64,000 nucleotides of DNA, taken from contig NW_026570228.1 in assembly GCF_019649055.1 (NCBI RefSeq), forward strand, positions 1,674,001-1,738,000, in the 5' to 3' direction. Position numbers and translations under genes: made by a program. This DNA comes from Paramacrobiotus metropolitanus (taxonomy: Eukaryota; Tardigrada; Eutardigrada; Parachela; Macrobiotidae). Below, in pieces: positions 1 to 12,535 of the stretch. Numbering within the stretch: position 1 is the first letter of the stretch; each line of letters opens with the position of its first letter. Below the pieces are notes generated by a model, which did no database searches, had not been told where the DNA came from, and worked only from the letters and a program-made list of their open reading frames with translations.

Positions 1-216
1 GCGTTTCTACTGTACATTTGGCTCGGGATGGAAATACTTTAGGAAAATTCTTTAGCGCGTGGCTATCCTGTGGCGCCAGCGATAAGACGATCAATTTTGT
101 CGACCAGTTTCTTGGCACCGTCTCCCCAAGGTCCGTATAATTATTTCGAAGGCTGCGGGGATGAAATTGCACCTTGGCTGAAGCCAATGTATAACTGGAA
201 GCCAAGTTAATTACAT

Positions 217-373
217 TAAGCGGGGCGGATCAACGTCTGCACAGGCAAGACACTAGTCGACCGAGCCGTCGCCGGCGGCTGAACGCCCTGGCACAGCAGG
301 ATGATGGCCTGATAGCATAATCTAGTCAGATCAACCATCTGGTGAACCCTCTCCAGTGACATCTCGAACTATC
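217..373 (-). other. Possible terminal coding exon of an unknown minus-strand gene
   Basis: On the minus strand an open stretch of about 50 codons runs from near 373 to a TAA at about 217, reading MSLERVHQMVDL... with a mixed, protein-like composition and GC-rich codons. A weak AG acceptor lies just upstream on the minus strand. I do not recognise the protein and could not join it to other exons with confidence. It could be the 3' end of a gene that shares the orphan open stretch at 389-604. Confidence 0.25.
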
Positions 374-388
374 CTCCCGATTTAGTTT

Positions 389-604
389 TTAAGGGGGTTT
401 TGTCATTTGTTCCTCCATGGTTTCTGGCAAAAACTCGAATTTTTTAATGGGCAATACCCCCTCGTCGAAGTAGCTCGTGTCGCTACTGGCTACTTGCTGC
501 TTGTGTTGGAATTTGTAATCAAGTTTTCCCTGGCGCTGCGTTGTTGTTTCCAACTTTTCACCTGACGGAACTGGCTCAACATCAGCGTAGATGCATGTTT
601 CCAA
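389..604 (-). other. Open minus-strand stretch, possible exon of an unknown gene
   Basis: Seventy-one open minus-strand codons end in TAA at 389. They encode a hydrophilic, charged sequence (…LDYKFQHKQQVASSD…, then …FEFLPETMEEQMTKPP) that looks coding rather than random. The open frame begins at a TTG rather than an ATG, so if it is real it is an internal or terminal exon. No clear donor links it to the stretch at 217-373. I do not recognise the product. Confidence 0.25.
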
Positions 605-708
605 ATTTTTTCATGCGATAAGTTACTCGAATACTTAAAAGTACTTAGCTTGTAACAGTTGTAAGAAGTAACCTGCAGTATTTTCAATGCCGGCCAATGC
701 CGTGTACT

Positions 709-1211
709 GGTGGAGGTCAATTACATTTGGGTAACTGTTGCGCGCCGGGTAATGGACAGACGCGTAAAAAATTAGCCATGACTCAGCAGAAAAACAATCG
801 TCCAATCGTGAGTCGAGTACGCTTCCGTGCCAAGAAAGAAATTGAACACCGACGTGGAACTGAAAAACTCATTTTTAATGCTGTAATGTGGTAAATGTGG
901 TATTACGTCAAAAACGTTAATTATGAGTTTTGGATTGTGACTCTGGGTCGTTGGATTTACTTTTGGTCCAAACATACACAAATTTTGTTGATCTGTGCAG
1001 GAGAGTTACGAGTTACTCGTGGTTTGGGTAATGGTTGCGCTTCGACGTCGAAGCGCAACGCTTACGCGGACAAGTAAGCTGAAAACCCATCCCAGATTTT
1101 GTGACGGCGAATCAGAATGTTTGCTTGGTTACGCGCTGTTACGTCACATTTTTTACGCGTTTTCCCGTTACCCGACGCGCAACGCTTACCCAAATGTAAT
1201 TGACCTCCACC
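709..1211. mobile_element. Short TIR element (MITE-like) with 3-bp flanking duplication
   Basis: The two ends are inverted copies of GGTGGAGGTCAATTACATTT, identical for the first 26 bp (709-734 and 1186-1211) and similar for about 64 bp. Both ends are flanked by ACT (706-708 and 1212-1214), a candidate 3-bp target-site duplication. An internal palindrome of about 26 bp is centred near 1044 (core TTCGACGTCGAA). No transposase is encoded, so it would be non-autonomous. The 3-bp duplication recalls PIF/Harbinger elements, but those normally duplicate TWA, so the superfamily is uncertain. Confidence 0.7.
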
Positions 1212-1214
1212 ACT

Positions 1215-2814
1215 GTTTATGAGTTTGTCACAAGGCATAAACAAAAGCAACTGTGCAATATTTTTCGGATAATAAAGCCAGTGGCCATCAAGTTATGATA
1301 TTCTGTATATACAACTAACTGCATCGACGAGCCAAAATTTCGTAATTATTAACAAGTCAAAACTCAAAAGAGGGCGTAACTAAAATTGTAAATATAATAA
1401 AAAATTAACCCTAAGAATAGTGCTTATCGCCAAACCACTTCGGTGGACGGTTGCATTACTTCCCGCAGACTGCAGTACTTCCGCTGTGCACTGATGCCTC
1501 GACGCTCGCGACAATCCTCATCACTTTAAATTTTCGCGTGTAATCGTGTCGCGTACAGACACTCGAACAGGTGTCTGCTCTTCACAGACTTGCGGTTTAT
1601 TCTCCGCCACTGGGTATCACAATGGATTGCACCGTATCATCGATCCACTAATTAAGTTATTAAAAATTTAAAGTTATAGTAATCGATTGATGTACTGATA
1701 AGAAACGGCGTTCAGACCGTCCGTGTCACCCTGCGAGTATGGACCAGCAATCCTGGGAAAGTTAGTTCGCTGGTTTTGTTTACATGAGACTATCACGGCC
1801 GCCTGTAACATGTGCCCCTCATGTTCGGAGTCCCTTCGCTGTTTTTCAGGCGCCAGAATGCTCCCGGATGCTTTCTGCCATGAACACCCACCAGCGTTTG
1901 CCTGTGGAAATGTTGGTCTATTCGGTAAGCAACCCCGTTCTCTTGCTGCGCACAACATGAGCATTAAAACCCTGAACCCCGTAGTTCGTCATATGGACGG
2001 CAGGGAAAAATTGAAAAAATAATATCTTCTCCACGCTGTCCACGGTGGAGGCTCCATCTTATATATTTTATAAAAAATGCTTATATCTTTTCCATATCAG
2101 AAATCATTACAACTTATATGGATTTTGTGAACTTGTTTAGAAATGTTAATTATATGTCGGTTAGCACACCACACAGTTTTCCCTTTGAGACCTTCTCGGT
2201 ATTTTCCAGTTCTGGCATAGCGAAATTTTAGCTTGTCTTTCCATGCGCATTGGCACGGCCGATACTCCCCACATTAAAATAATAAAACACCATATTTCTG
2301 TGTAAACTTTTGTACTTTTGTCACCGCTACGAAGATTTCGCTGTTGTGGGCAGTCGTACAAGTTTAGTAGTTTACGTAATACGTACTGTACGCTTTCAAC
2401 CGATAAAGTAGCGTACCGACCTTTGCCGTCGCTATCCGTCATTTTCTTCTGCTGTTTTCCCAAGCGGTATCCACCAATCTGGAGCGCTGAATTTGTATTT
2501 TATGCTATGGTGATTATTTGCGACTATCGAATGTCGACGATTCGAGGGGTTATCCAGCAGTTTTGTCAGTCGACGCGTACCAAAGTCTCGGTCGAACGAC
2601 CGGGGAGCTAGTCGAACCGCCGAGCAGGCTAAACACAGTGCTTAGCCGTATAAATTTCATCGCCCCTTCCAGTCAATGTTTTCAACGCAACCGCTATAGC
2701 GGCCGTGACACCGGTCAGCAAATCATTTTAACTTTTTCTGTCTATGACGATTTTTCAACTTTCGCCACGTGTCGATATTAACCAAGAACTCGAGAGTGCT
2801 CTGGCGGATTGTTT
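1215..2814. other. Gene-poor stretch with one plausible orphan exon
   Basis: Apart from the candidate exon at 1850-1924, I see no supported gene here. Overlapping open frames on both strands at 1674-2022 and 2161-2611 lack splice context and family resemblance. One minus-strand ATG frame from 2442 (MTDSDGKGRYATLSVES…) has protein-like composition and could start a gene divergent from RFX, but I could not extend it. Confidence 0.4.
1850..1924 (+). other. Orphan 25-codon exon candidate, phase 0-0
   Basis: A strong acceptor (pyrimidine run ending TTTTTCAG at 1849) is followed by 75 open bases encoding APECSRMLSAMNTHQRLPVE plus five more residues, then a consensus donor GTAAGC at 1925. Both borders are phase 0. 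The peptide is not one I recognise. It may belong to an upstream gene or to a 5' exon of the RFX gene, whose N-terminal start is itself uncertain. Confidence 0.35.
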
Positions 2815-5800
2815 ATGAATCGAAAATTTTGTGCTTGTTGGACAGAAGTGGATCCCAGTATGCACGCCCATACCATGGACTTTCACGATATGGAATATCT
2901 GGATCTGGACAGCGGCCACTGTATTCCGGGGACGGCGGCCGCTTACCGGCATGATGGTGGGCCACCGCTTTAATATTACGCGTTCTTTTTAATACAGCAA
3001 CGGAATGGCTGCTTCCAGATTTTATTTTATATCTATTCGTTTATAGTGATCCACGATGAGGATCATCTTATTGTGCCCATGTGGCATGCCGATGTGGTGC
3101 CGGACAGCGATACGACGGCCGATAGTGGACTGGCACTAACGATCGCTCCCGTACCAGAAGGCGAGTACTAATTGCGCCATAATTTTAACTATACTTTATA
3201 TTACCGTATATTAAATTTTATTTTTATGTGTTAATGTTACTGTTTACTCGTATTCTGTCTTTACTTGAACTTAAGAATATCCTGCACTGGTTTGCTGTTT
3301 GTCTACATGCAGTTCATTATAATTTGTGTTGATTTTACTCAAAATAATATTTTAATTTTCTCTTACTGACTTGACTTGAGTGTCCGGAGAGTTTTGTCTT
3401 CCCAGTGCATATTATAAACTAATCTCTTTATAATTTTAATTATTATATATGATATTATTCACGTACTTACTGTAAGTGTGCACTTGAATTTCAGTGGTGC
3501 CGGGCATGCAAATGAATTTACAACGAACATACGAATTATACGAACTTTTATCATACGAATTTTTATTCCACGATATATTTCGATTATTATTTGTGTTGTA
3601 CGATGTTTTAAAGCTGGTGATTGCAGTGCATTGCTCAGGACAGTGCGTAACTGTATAACGCAACCTATACCATACAAAATATAAGTACAACAACACTAAT
3701 CATAAAGTTTTCGGTAATAACCTTGTAGTATAAAACATTGCTGTAAATACTCGTACTAAAAAATATTATTACTGACGTATACAGTTATTTATGTATGCCG
3801 TATTATTGTACAGTATTCGAAAATCGAAACCAAGTTTTTTGAATGCCAAATTAAGTTGTTAAGGACGATAAACCTATTCCAGTTTTGTTTAAGACTTGTA
3901 GAGGACTTGCAGCTTAAATACGAACGATAAATATCAGTGACATCACAGCTGTTGTAAACTGTTTTGTATTAATGCATTTTTCCGCATTTGTTATAGGACA
4001 AACAGCCACGTCCTCGTCACAGGGTTTTGTGGAGGATTTTCTCGAGCCATGTAAGTCGTTACTGCAATTTTCTGGAGCAGTGCAAGCAAGCCATGATTGC
4101 GGTTTTGTTTACAAGTTTTGATTGTGAGTGATTCTCTTATTACTCGTACGACCCGACAACGCTTCTTACCACTGCATCATATACAATACATAGTAAGCTA
4201 CTAAACCACCAAACATAAAGTGGCAAATGATATTGGTAAATAAAATAGGGTGTTACTTTAGCCACCCTTGTTAACCTCCTTCTTTTTATGGGCACCTCTT
4301 GTCCGTCCCCCCATAAGTATGGGCACCCTTTTTTGGTTAAGTGATATTTTTAAACACCTGGATTTTTTATATGCAGCTTTTTCGAAACTACTTATCGGCC
4401 CAACATATTATGTTTCGGACTGTTCTGCGCAAGCGATTAGGGTCGTACGGTTACAAAGCGCGCAACTAAATCATAATAATATTGTCCAAAGCGTAAACAA
4501 ACCCTGTAGATATAAACACGCTGTGTGCAGTATTGACCTTTTACTGCTGCAGAAACGATGTTTACTTTTCCATTTACTTTTTCATTCGTTGGTGAGTGAA
4601 GCCTGATTTGCATAAGAAATGATCTGAGAAGGAATGGCTTGTCAATAAGTATCGCAGCTGAAGTATAAATCGTCATTACACGCAGAAAATGATTTTGTAT
4701 CGCTCGGAAAATGCTTTAAAATTGTGTAGATATGATCGGCAAACACAAAGTGCAAAATAAAATGGGTGTTATGGGTGTAAAACTCAGGATCAGAGTGTCC
4801 CAAACTCAATTATATTGTTAGAAACAAGGGTGCCTATGAAAAACAGGGTGTCCGCAAACAGGGGCGAAAAAGAGCGGTTATACTGGTTTTAGAAAACGCA
4901 GGAATTTTGCATAATTCCTCTAAGAGGATATTAGAAAATGCACTTCTTAATTAACAGCACTAGTAGCTACTAGCAGATAATATATAGTGGCCGATAATTA
5001 CTTACTAGTGAGCAACTGAGCATATTTCGAATATGAGAGCAGTTTTGTTTCAAGCTTCAACGTTGTACTCGTAACCTGAAATTATGCATTCTTTAAGGTT
5101 TTCTTAGGTTTCTTAGGTTTTCTTAGGTTTCTTAGGTTTCTTAGGTTTCTTAGGTTTCTTAGGTTTCTTAGGTTTCTTAGGTTTCTTAGGTTTGTAAAAT
5201 AAACATATTAAAAAGGTTTTTTTAAAATAAACATTAAAAAGAATGCAGAGGTTGTAGTTGTTTAGGATGTAACGAATATGTACCGCAGAAAATTACTTAA
5301 TACGGGTTAGTCACTGCTGTCAACAAACGGGAGAGTTGACACTGTACAGTACTACGATAGCGATATAAACGTAGATTAAAAAACGCTGCACAGTGTTGAT
5401 TAGTATCTCCCTTTTGAGTACGTACGTATGTGGGCTGCGGCATTACTGAGTGCCGAGTGGTACAAGCACTTACTGTACTTCTGCAAAATTAACAATGATT
5501 ATTTGAATTTCCCATAATTACAGTAACTGTATAGATGTTTATTTAAAATTAGTATTCAATACACCCTGGTTTTTGTAGCTCATGAGGAGGCGAACGATGC
5601 CACACGGTAGGATATCCAGTTTTGAAAAAATTAAAATATTTACTTCGAGCCCGAAACTTTTATTTTTTCAAACATTGATATTTTCTTCAGAGCTTCTCAG
5701 GAAAGTGGCGGATCCGGTGCGGATGGAAAGACCCGTGATCCTTTGGATGGTTTGGTTAGTTTTATTAAAATTACCAAATAAAACGAAATGTTCATGTTAT

Positions 5801-8800
5801 ATGCAATTCTATGTCGTATGTTGACAATATCCTTAAATGCATAGACTGAAAATACATACACTGTAGGTCCTTAAAATTTCCTTATCTTATTTAACCTTAT
5901 TATGTTAATAAATATGTCTAGGACGATTTTCGTGCCCTTTTGGAGGCCGCCGAGAACGACGAGATACTCAAGGGCGGGAAGAAACGCAGCAAATCCCGCA
6001 AGCGCCCGACGGCGGCTGCAACAGCAGCGGCCGGTTCACCGAAGCGGCGTAAATCCAAGGCCAAGAACAAATCACTGACTACCCTGGTCAGTGAATGTCT
6101 GCCACAGCTGCAGCAAGCGGATGCCGCCGGCACCGGCATCGTCCCTAAATATCGTGCGAAGAACCGGCTGCGCTCCATTATTAAACGCAAACCCGGCACC
6201 CAGGACACGGATCTAATGAGTAACAACGTGGAGATTCTCGGCGGGCGAGTGGACAAACAAACCGTAGGTGTAGCAAATGACCAGCAGTTATGGGCTGATA
6301 GTACTTACATTTTTCAGTACGTACAGAATATGCGCCGACTTTGTTAGTTTTACAATGCATTTTCCTAACAAAATCTCCGTTTATTTCCTTTCTTTATTGA
6401 ATCGTTAAGCGTTTATTTTACGCACATCGACGAAAGTCGTTTACATACTGAGAAAATTATTCCGAACGTATACATATACTTAGACAAAACCGTTAGTGTA
6501 TTACTTTTAGTGATAAAATTATTCAGTTTCGTGTATGACAACGTAGAACAGTGTCTGAGATTAAAGTTGGGAAACTGTAGAGAAATTAATCCCGTCTTCC
6601 GTTAAATATCTATTGACTGCATATTATGCGTCTCAGTAATATCGTTTTTTCCCGTATAAAAAATCGAATCAGACCAATGTTATGGATTTTTTGTACCGTG
6701 AAATTATAAACGCCATTTGAAGTTGTGAACCCATGAAACGCATACAGTACAACATGATGTCAACATCTGTTTTAAAAATAAGATGCATGGCCAAATCTTT
6801 TAGGTGGTCGAAGATATCGTAGGACGGTCGACATGCTCGACCGAATCATCGAAAAACTAATACATACAGTAACTGCGGATTTGAAAAAAGAACCTTTTCA
6901 TTGCTTTTTGTTGTCTTTTCTCGTCTGGCATACCGAACTGGAATCACTACATATTACGATTTTTATTATTATTTGAGAAAAATGAAATTGTCACTAATGA
7001 AGCACATAATGTACGTACACTGAAATACAACTGTACGCTGCTTAATAAATGTACAACGTGGATTTAATAAAATCGTCCATCTGTTGTAGTTGGCCTGGCT
7101 GCGGCAGAATTTCGAAGAACAGACGGGGCAGATTATGCGGCGGGAATTCCTGTATGAGCGCTATCTGGAATTCTGCCAAGCCACCGGACGCGAACCGATG
7201 AATGCCGCCTGTGTGGGCAAGGTGGTGCGCACCGTCTTTCAGGGATTGTCCACGCGACGGCTGGGTCGACGGTACATCCTCTCTTTTAATATCCAATCAT
7301 TCGTTAAATTTTTATCCTTATTTTACTTCGATTTTTGTCATTATTTTTTCATCATTATTAAATGATTTTACTACGTTAACCTGCGTTGTTGTGACTATGA
7401 GGGATAATTTCGCTGTTTCAGTGGCGGATCCAAGTATCATTATGTGAATCTACAAGTGGCAGCTAACAGTCCCTTCGCCGGTATGAAACAGTCTCTGGGC
7501 AGTGCACAGAAAACCGGTCGGAAAACCAAGAAGACACCGAAAGGCAACCTGTATGTGTATAAGACGGCTTGCGGTGAAATTTGCTATATAATCGTGCAGC
7601 CTAACAGAACAACCGGCAACATCGTTTCCGCTCGAAAAAAACTATATATTTCAAAACATATTAAATTAGACGTTGCAGCAAGCGTTAATAATTTAGTGTT
7701 ATTTAATAACTGAAGGTTATCAGCTAAATCTAAATGTCAAATTAAGTACTATTTGATGTTAAGTTAAATTTCTTACTGCGTGATTTTGTATATTACCAAT
7801 GTCCAGTTAATGTCACAGTGTTGTTAAATCGGCTAATATTTTTTTAAAGAATGCAGAATAAACCAGATACAAAATTCCAACATGCATTTTGCTGCATCAG
7901 GGGAAATATCTGGAATGACGCGCCGAAAATCCTGGATGAGCCGGTCGCCGTGGACGACGGCGCTTCCACCAGCGGTCCGGCGCGTGTGTGGACGAAGAAC
8001 CAGAAGAAGCTGGAAGCGGTGGAGCTGGATTTCGTCACATCCGGACTGTCGGATGAGGAGCGCTCCCGGCGCAACATCCAGCAACTGGCCACCAACTGTC
8101 TTTCCGCGGCACAGCACCGCGCCGACGATGTACTGTTCATACCGACGCCGTTGGCGTTGGACAGCAACTGGAATGTGGAGTATCTGCGGGATAACTCGCC
8201 CACCGTCACCTGTGATGAGATTCGGATCTTTCTCCGCTGTTTTCGCTTACATATTGGTGTGAGTCGGTCTTATTTACCGATTTTTGTTGTACAATTTTCA
8301 TACTTTTGGATGTATCAAAATAATGTAAGTTATTTTTCTTATATAAAGATATATTTAATACTAGATACTAGATAATATATATTATGAATTTATTTTTTTT
8401 ATTTGTTGTGTTTATTTGTATATGTAATTTTGTATATATGCATGTATTTATTTGGTGTTTATTTGTTTACATAAGAGTGTAATGATTGCGTATCTCATCA
8501 GTATATATAATTATTTGCGTATATAGTATACGTACATTTATCTGTGTATTTATATTGTGTTTCGCTACATATTTTTCGGAATTTGCAGATGCTGGGTGGT
8601 TTGATAATCCGGCTGCACTTTCACTGTATTCCTAATATTATCCATAATTTTTGGCAGTTTCGCGAGAAAAGGTTAGCATGATTGCTCCTTCTCATGCATT
8701 CGTCAATTACTAATTTGCTAACGTTGTGTCGTATTGAATGGCAGTTTGCAAGTGGATGATACGCTGGATGCGGAGACTTTTCGGAGCATTATACAACTGG

Positions 8801-11800
8801 AACCGGTGATGCTGTTTATCCGAACGTTTTATCTGCATTTATTTGAGAAAATTGTCACGTTCTTCTTTCCGTCCAAATATGAACCCGTTCCCGGTAAGGG
8901 TTTCGAAAAGCTTTTAATTCTTAATTTGAAGACGATTAAGAAGCCTCGAATGTTATTACGAAATTATATTCGAGACCTGCTTTTTTATCCAAGCCGATGG
9001 CGTGTGCATAGACGCTGGACATTAATTCTACTACCAGAATAAATCTGAGTTCAGTTTTGATTTGCGTTGTTATCGTAGTGTATGGGATGTGCAGCCGAAC
9101 CTCAATCGCGTTCATAAAACATATTGCTTATGGCTTTCTGACAATAGTACTGTTAGAAAACTTAGAATACGAACGTGTTTTTGCATCCTGAATTTTTTTT
9201 AAATGTACGAGTATAATGTTTGCATTACTCTTTATTTCTCAATATGTGCAAAGCGAGCTTCGCTCAACAATTATAATCAAATGAAGAATGTTTGCATTAA
9301 AACGTATATGTATATGTTTATGCATAAATGTTTACACAAATTAAAACTTACACAAATTACACAAATTAAATGTTTAAACAATGCTTCGTATATGTTTTTG
9401 CATAATTGTATGAACAAACTAAAATGTTTCTGTATATGACAAAGTAATGATAGACCTAGTGTTGTTAACTATCACAAGTTAATAATTTAATTAAAATAAC
9501 TCTGCCTATACATATGTTGTTGTTGGTGATGAAAATTAAGGGCGAAGTTTTTATATATACATTAACAATTTGTTTGCAGATCATTTACGGGCGGTATTCC
9601 GTGATGTGACCGCGAAATTCGACAAATGGATGGCCATGGCGACACAGAGTCTTCCCGAGCGCCTACGAGATTTTCTGGTAATCACGTGGATGCAGATTAT
9701 CAAAACGATAATCTTCGTGTACATACTGTATCATGCATTATATGTGTTAATTCGTTTCAGTAACTGTCTAATGCGATCACATGTTGAATTTCTCCTAAAC
9801 GGGAATAATTCTTTGTCGGTACAGGTATCGTGTGCTTTCGGATTTGGTCGGGTGTGTGAAACGTTCCTGGATTTATCCTGCCATGCTGAGCATTTATCCA
9901 TGATTGACAAACATAAAACCACACGACAACCCTTCCTTAACGCCATCGACGTGGTCACGAGCAACGGCTGCGTACGTGAATTTTCGTACCGTTTTTTTCC
10001 CAAAATAATTTCATTATGAGCAAATTTACGTTTTTGCTGTATTTGCGTCAGTTTTAACTTTCATTGATATGATCAAAATCAAGGATAGAAAGTGAATAAT
10101 AATTATATAAGAGATGGTGATATGGCGATTGGCCAGTCGATATTAATAATCATTATAAAATATACGTTAAGAATAAGAAATGAGTAATAATTATTAAAGC
10201 ATTGATAACCAGTGCCAGTTAATATTAATTATTATTATTATTATTTTAATAAAAATACTGGTAATAATAATGTTCGCCAGTTGATTGGTTAGTGTGGTGC
10301 TTGTAATAGTTGATGCCGGCGTCCACCTGCCAAGACGACCGGATGAGTGTCGCGATTTTACTGGGGAAACTGCGTGACCTTTCGGACAGTCGCACGATGG
10401 CCGATGCGTGGGAACAGTGTGTGCACGATCATCTGCAGCAGCGCTTGGCGGCCGTGATGCTGTCGCTCAATCCCGAATGTATGCCGCAGAATCAGATTAT
10501 CCGCCAGAAAGTGCTGGATAATTTCGGCGCCGGCTGGATGCGGGCAGTGTAAGTGCAACCATCGTGTTGGTACTTCAGTTCTTGTACGCGGTGCTATCGT
10601 AGTGTACGGGACGCTGATTAGGAATAAATATAATAACTGTTGCCATATTCATGTGTTATGTAATCAGGGACATTTTGTTGCAAGCGATACGGACAACATT
10701 TCAGTATCTTGAATCAGTTTATGTCCTGTATTTTTTGCATATATTCGCTTAATTAGAGACTGGTCGACACTCCCAAAGGCGGTCGTTTTTGGTGCTGTAG
10801 TTCGAGTACGGCGTGATGTTCTGTTGTTAAATTGGGTTTACCGTGTCTTTAAATTGCGCTGTATTTATTTATTATTATGTACTTATTTATATAGTATTTA
10901 TATGGTTTATGTATCCTCTGCTATTGCAGCCTAGAATTCGAAGGCGCCTCCAAATTCCCGGTAGGCGGTGGCTGTACGTCGTATCAGGGCGTCGGACGAT
11001 TTCTGCGTGATTCGGTGGCCTATGTGATCGAATGCGAGAAAGCGGCCATCTGGGACAAGAGCCTCCTGGCACTGAACGCCGAAGTAAGTAAAACATTGCT
11101 TGAAAAATCAAAGTAAAACCTGGAACATGCAAAACACTTGACAGAAAGCTGTTTAATTGTCCGTGATATCGATTCTTAAAAGCGTGTTTTTTCAGTTTGT
11201 CGAAATTCGCCATGCGGTGTCCTTGAGTACTATCTATAGCTAATTATTTAAAATTAATCTGGGTATTCGAGAGATGTGTGCCGGTACATGATACCGAATT
11301 CGTGAACTTTTACCTGTTGCGAAAATTTTCGATTTTAAACACGTTTTTCTTATTATTTTATGACCCCGAAATAATAAAAGTTTTCCAAAATAATAATAAA
11401 ATTTTAGAATATTTGAAATCCAAAATTTAAATTAGAAATGGGAAAAACACAACAGCTAAAGCAACATCGCGTGTAATCTTAGTGTTAACAAATGCATGGT
11501 GAAATGACGTTAATATCGTAGAAAAGGGGATGTGTTGATTGTGTGACGTCGCGCATAATCAGCCGAACATTGTTAAAATAGATAAACCTGATGCCTATTA
11601 ACATTGTGTTGAAGAGCAAATTTTTTATACGTGAAAATTCAGAAAAACATCACGATTTTTTTAGAACTACCGTAAAAATTAAAAACTTGCACAAATATTA
11701 TCAATTACTGGTTCGCCGGATTGAGTGGCCCCTCTGTAAAAAGGGAATTCACTGATTTTTTTATTGCCTCCAACAGGCCATTGAGCACAGCGTGGGCATT

Positions 11801-12052
11801 TTGTGCAGTCACAGTGCACCGTGCGACACCAGTCTGGAGCATTACATCCAGTGCGGCATCCCCATTCCCCTCGTGGACAGTCACAGTCTGCACTTTTTCC
11901 ACTCCATTCCGGAGCTGCGGCCGTGGTTGCCGGTGGCTGCCGACAGTCGTCCGGTTAGCAGCGAAGGAGAGCTCCACGTGTCCCTGCCCGGCTCACCGGA
12001 AGTCCCTTTTCCCGAGTCCATCCCGCAGCCGGGATCAGCGCGCACCAGCTAG
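2815..12052 (+). CDS. RFX: RFX-family winged-helix transcription factor, 16 exons
   Basis: Exons: 2815-2956, 3047-3160, 3997-4050, 5579-5606, 5691-5754, 5922-6263, 7090-7271, 7422-7550, 7901-8258, 8589-8671, 8745-8893, 9580-9677, 9825-9971, 10310-10548, 10930-11083, 11777-12052. They join in frame to 853 codons ending in TAG. The RFX DNA-binding domain lies at about residues 249-325 (AWLRQNFEEQTGQIMRREFL…, then STRRLGRRGGSKYHYVNLQV across an intron), matching the family TRRLGTRGxSKYHY core that contacts the X-box. A lysine/arginine-rich segment (about residues 145-170) precedes it. The C-terminal half (about 470-750) resembles the RFX extended dimerisation region (HLFEKIVTFFFPSKYEP, LRAVFRDVTAKFDKWM) but is strongly diverged. 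Related RFX proteins control ciliary and other X-box genes. The start is uncertain: ATG 2815 is open, but an acceptor at 2844-2845 with a good pyrimidine tract suggests the exon may begin at 2846 and the true first exon lie upstream. Family assignment is secure; exact subtype (RFX1-3 versus 4/6) is not. Confidence 0.85.
3161..3996 (+). other. GC-AG intron 2 of the RFX gene
   Basis: The upstream exon ends CCAGAAG followed by GCGAGT, a consensus except for the C. Using this GC donor gives phase 1, which joins with the exon at 3997 to read EGQTATSSSQGFVEDFLEP and continues open through the next exons. The only nearby GT (GTACTA at 3165) forces a frame that hits a stop in the following exon. Confidence 0.65.
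4051..5578. other. RFX intron 3 with repeat debris
   Basis: This 1.5-kb intron holds a degenerate direct repeat (about 4207-4250 and 4740-4775, shared words AAATAAAAT and GGGTGTTA), cytosine/guanine runs of the type GGGTGCC/GGCACCC near 4285-4335 and 4825-4865, and the minisatellite at 5095-5194. An open frame at 4268-4606 has no family resemblance and is probably chance. Confidence 0.4.
5095..5194. repeat. 9-bp minisatellite (TTAGGTTTC)n
   Basis: About eleven tandem copies of TTAGGTTTC occur in RFX intron 3, the first two with an extra T (TTAGGTTTTC). The unit contains the arthropod-type telomere word TTAGG, but the spacer TTTC makes this a 9-bp satellite rather than a telomere array. Confidence 0.9.
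8380..8560. repeat. AT-rich low-complexity DNA in RFX intron 9
   Basis: The intron 8259-8588 is dominated by TATTTGTGTTTATTTG-like words and TATATA runs. Similar low-complexity DNA built on ACACAAATTA, TATGTTTATGC and TTATTATTA fills 9290-9430 and 10180-10280 in later RFX introns. I see nothing else in these stretches. Confidence 0.5.
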
Positions 12053-12202
12053 CCGACGCGCTGGTGGAAATGTTTGTTTTTTGATTTTGCTTTTTTTAAT
12101 AAATGATTTTTGCTGTTACCAAATAATATAGGGACGTGATAATGATTGTGAGAATTCAACTGCCTTTCGTGATGCTTATTTTTGCTGCGGAGATGAAATA
12201 AA

Positions 12203-12535
12203 ACATTTATCAGTGATTTAATTCTAATTCTTGCATCACTGACCGGAAAGCTTCTGAAAAAATATCGCTATGCTTCGATAGGCAAAATATACTATAAAAA
12301 TTTTAACAAAAGCAGACAAAATTTAAAAAAAGCACAAATGTGAGAAGTGATGCTTTTTTTGCCACGGAAATTAATTAAACATATTTTAGCGATTTTAATT
12401 CTATCTCTTTTTTTAAATTAACCGGACATTTTTTGGAAAATCATATCGCAATGCTTCGTAAAGCTTTAACAGATAAAACAGTGCAAAAATTCTCAAGCAA
12501 GCAGACAAACATTGGTAACTGCTTTTTTCCAAACA
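12203..12535. repeat. Degenerate tandem duplication in the RFX-BTAF1 intergenic gap
   Basis: Two units of about 160 bp (roughly 12205-12360 and 12380-12535) share the ordered words TTTTAATTCTA, ACCGGA, ATATCGC, ATGCTTCG, AAAGCAGACAAA/AAGCAGACAAAC and TGCTTTTTT. The gap 12053-12634 separates the convergent 3' ends of RFX and BTAF1, so these units probably lie in the 3' UTRs or terminators. AATAAA-like signals are present on both strands. Nothing else is visible in the gap. Confidence 0.55.

Noticed and set aside
1674-2022. Overlapping open frames of about 100 codons on both strands
   Set aside because: Neither has an ATG in good context or family resemblance. Only the short interval 1850-1924 with consensus splice sites was kept, in a third frame.
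2815-2845. Secure RFX start at ATG 2815
   Set aside because: It was used for the coordinates but not treated as proven, because a strong acceptor ends at 2845 in the correct frame and the true first exon may be upstream.
4268-4606. 112-codon plus-strand frame
   Set aside because: Lies inside RFX intron 3 in repeat-like DNA; hydrophobic, low coding quality.
5095-5194. True telomere array
   Set aside because: The unit is TTAGGTTTC, not pure TTAGG, and it sits within an intron between well-placed coding exons.
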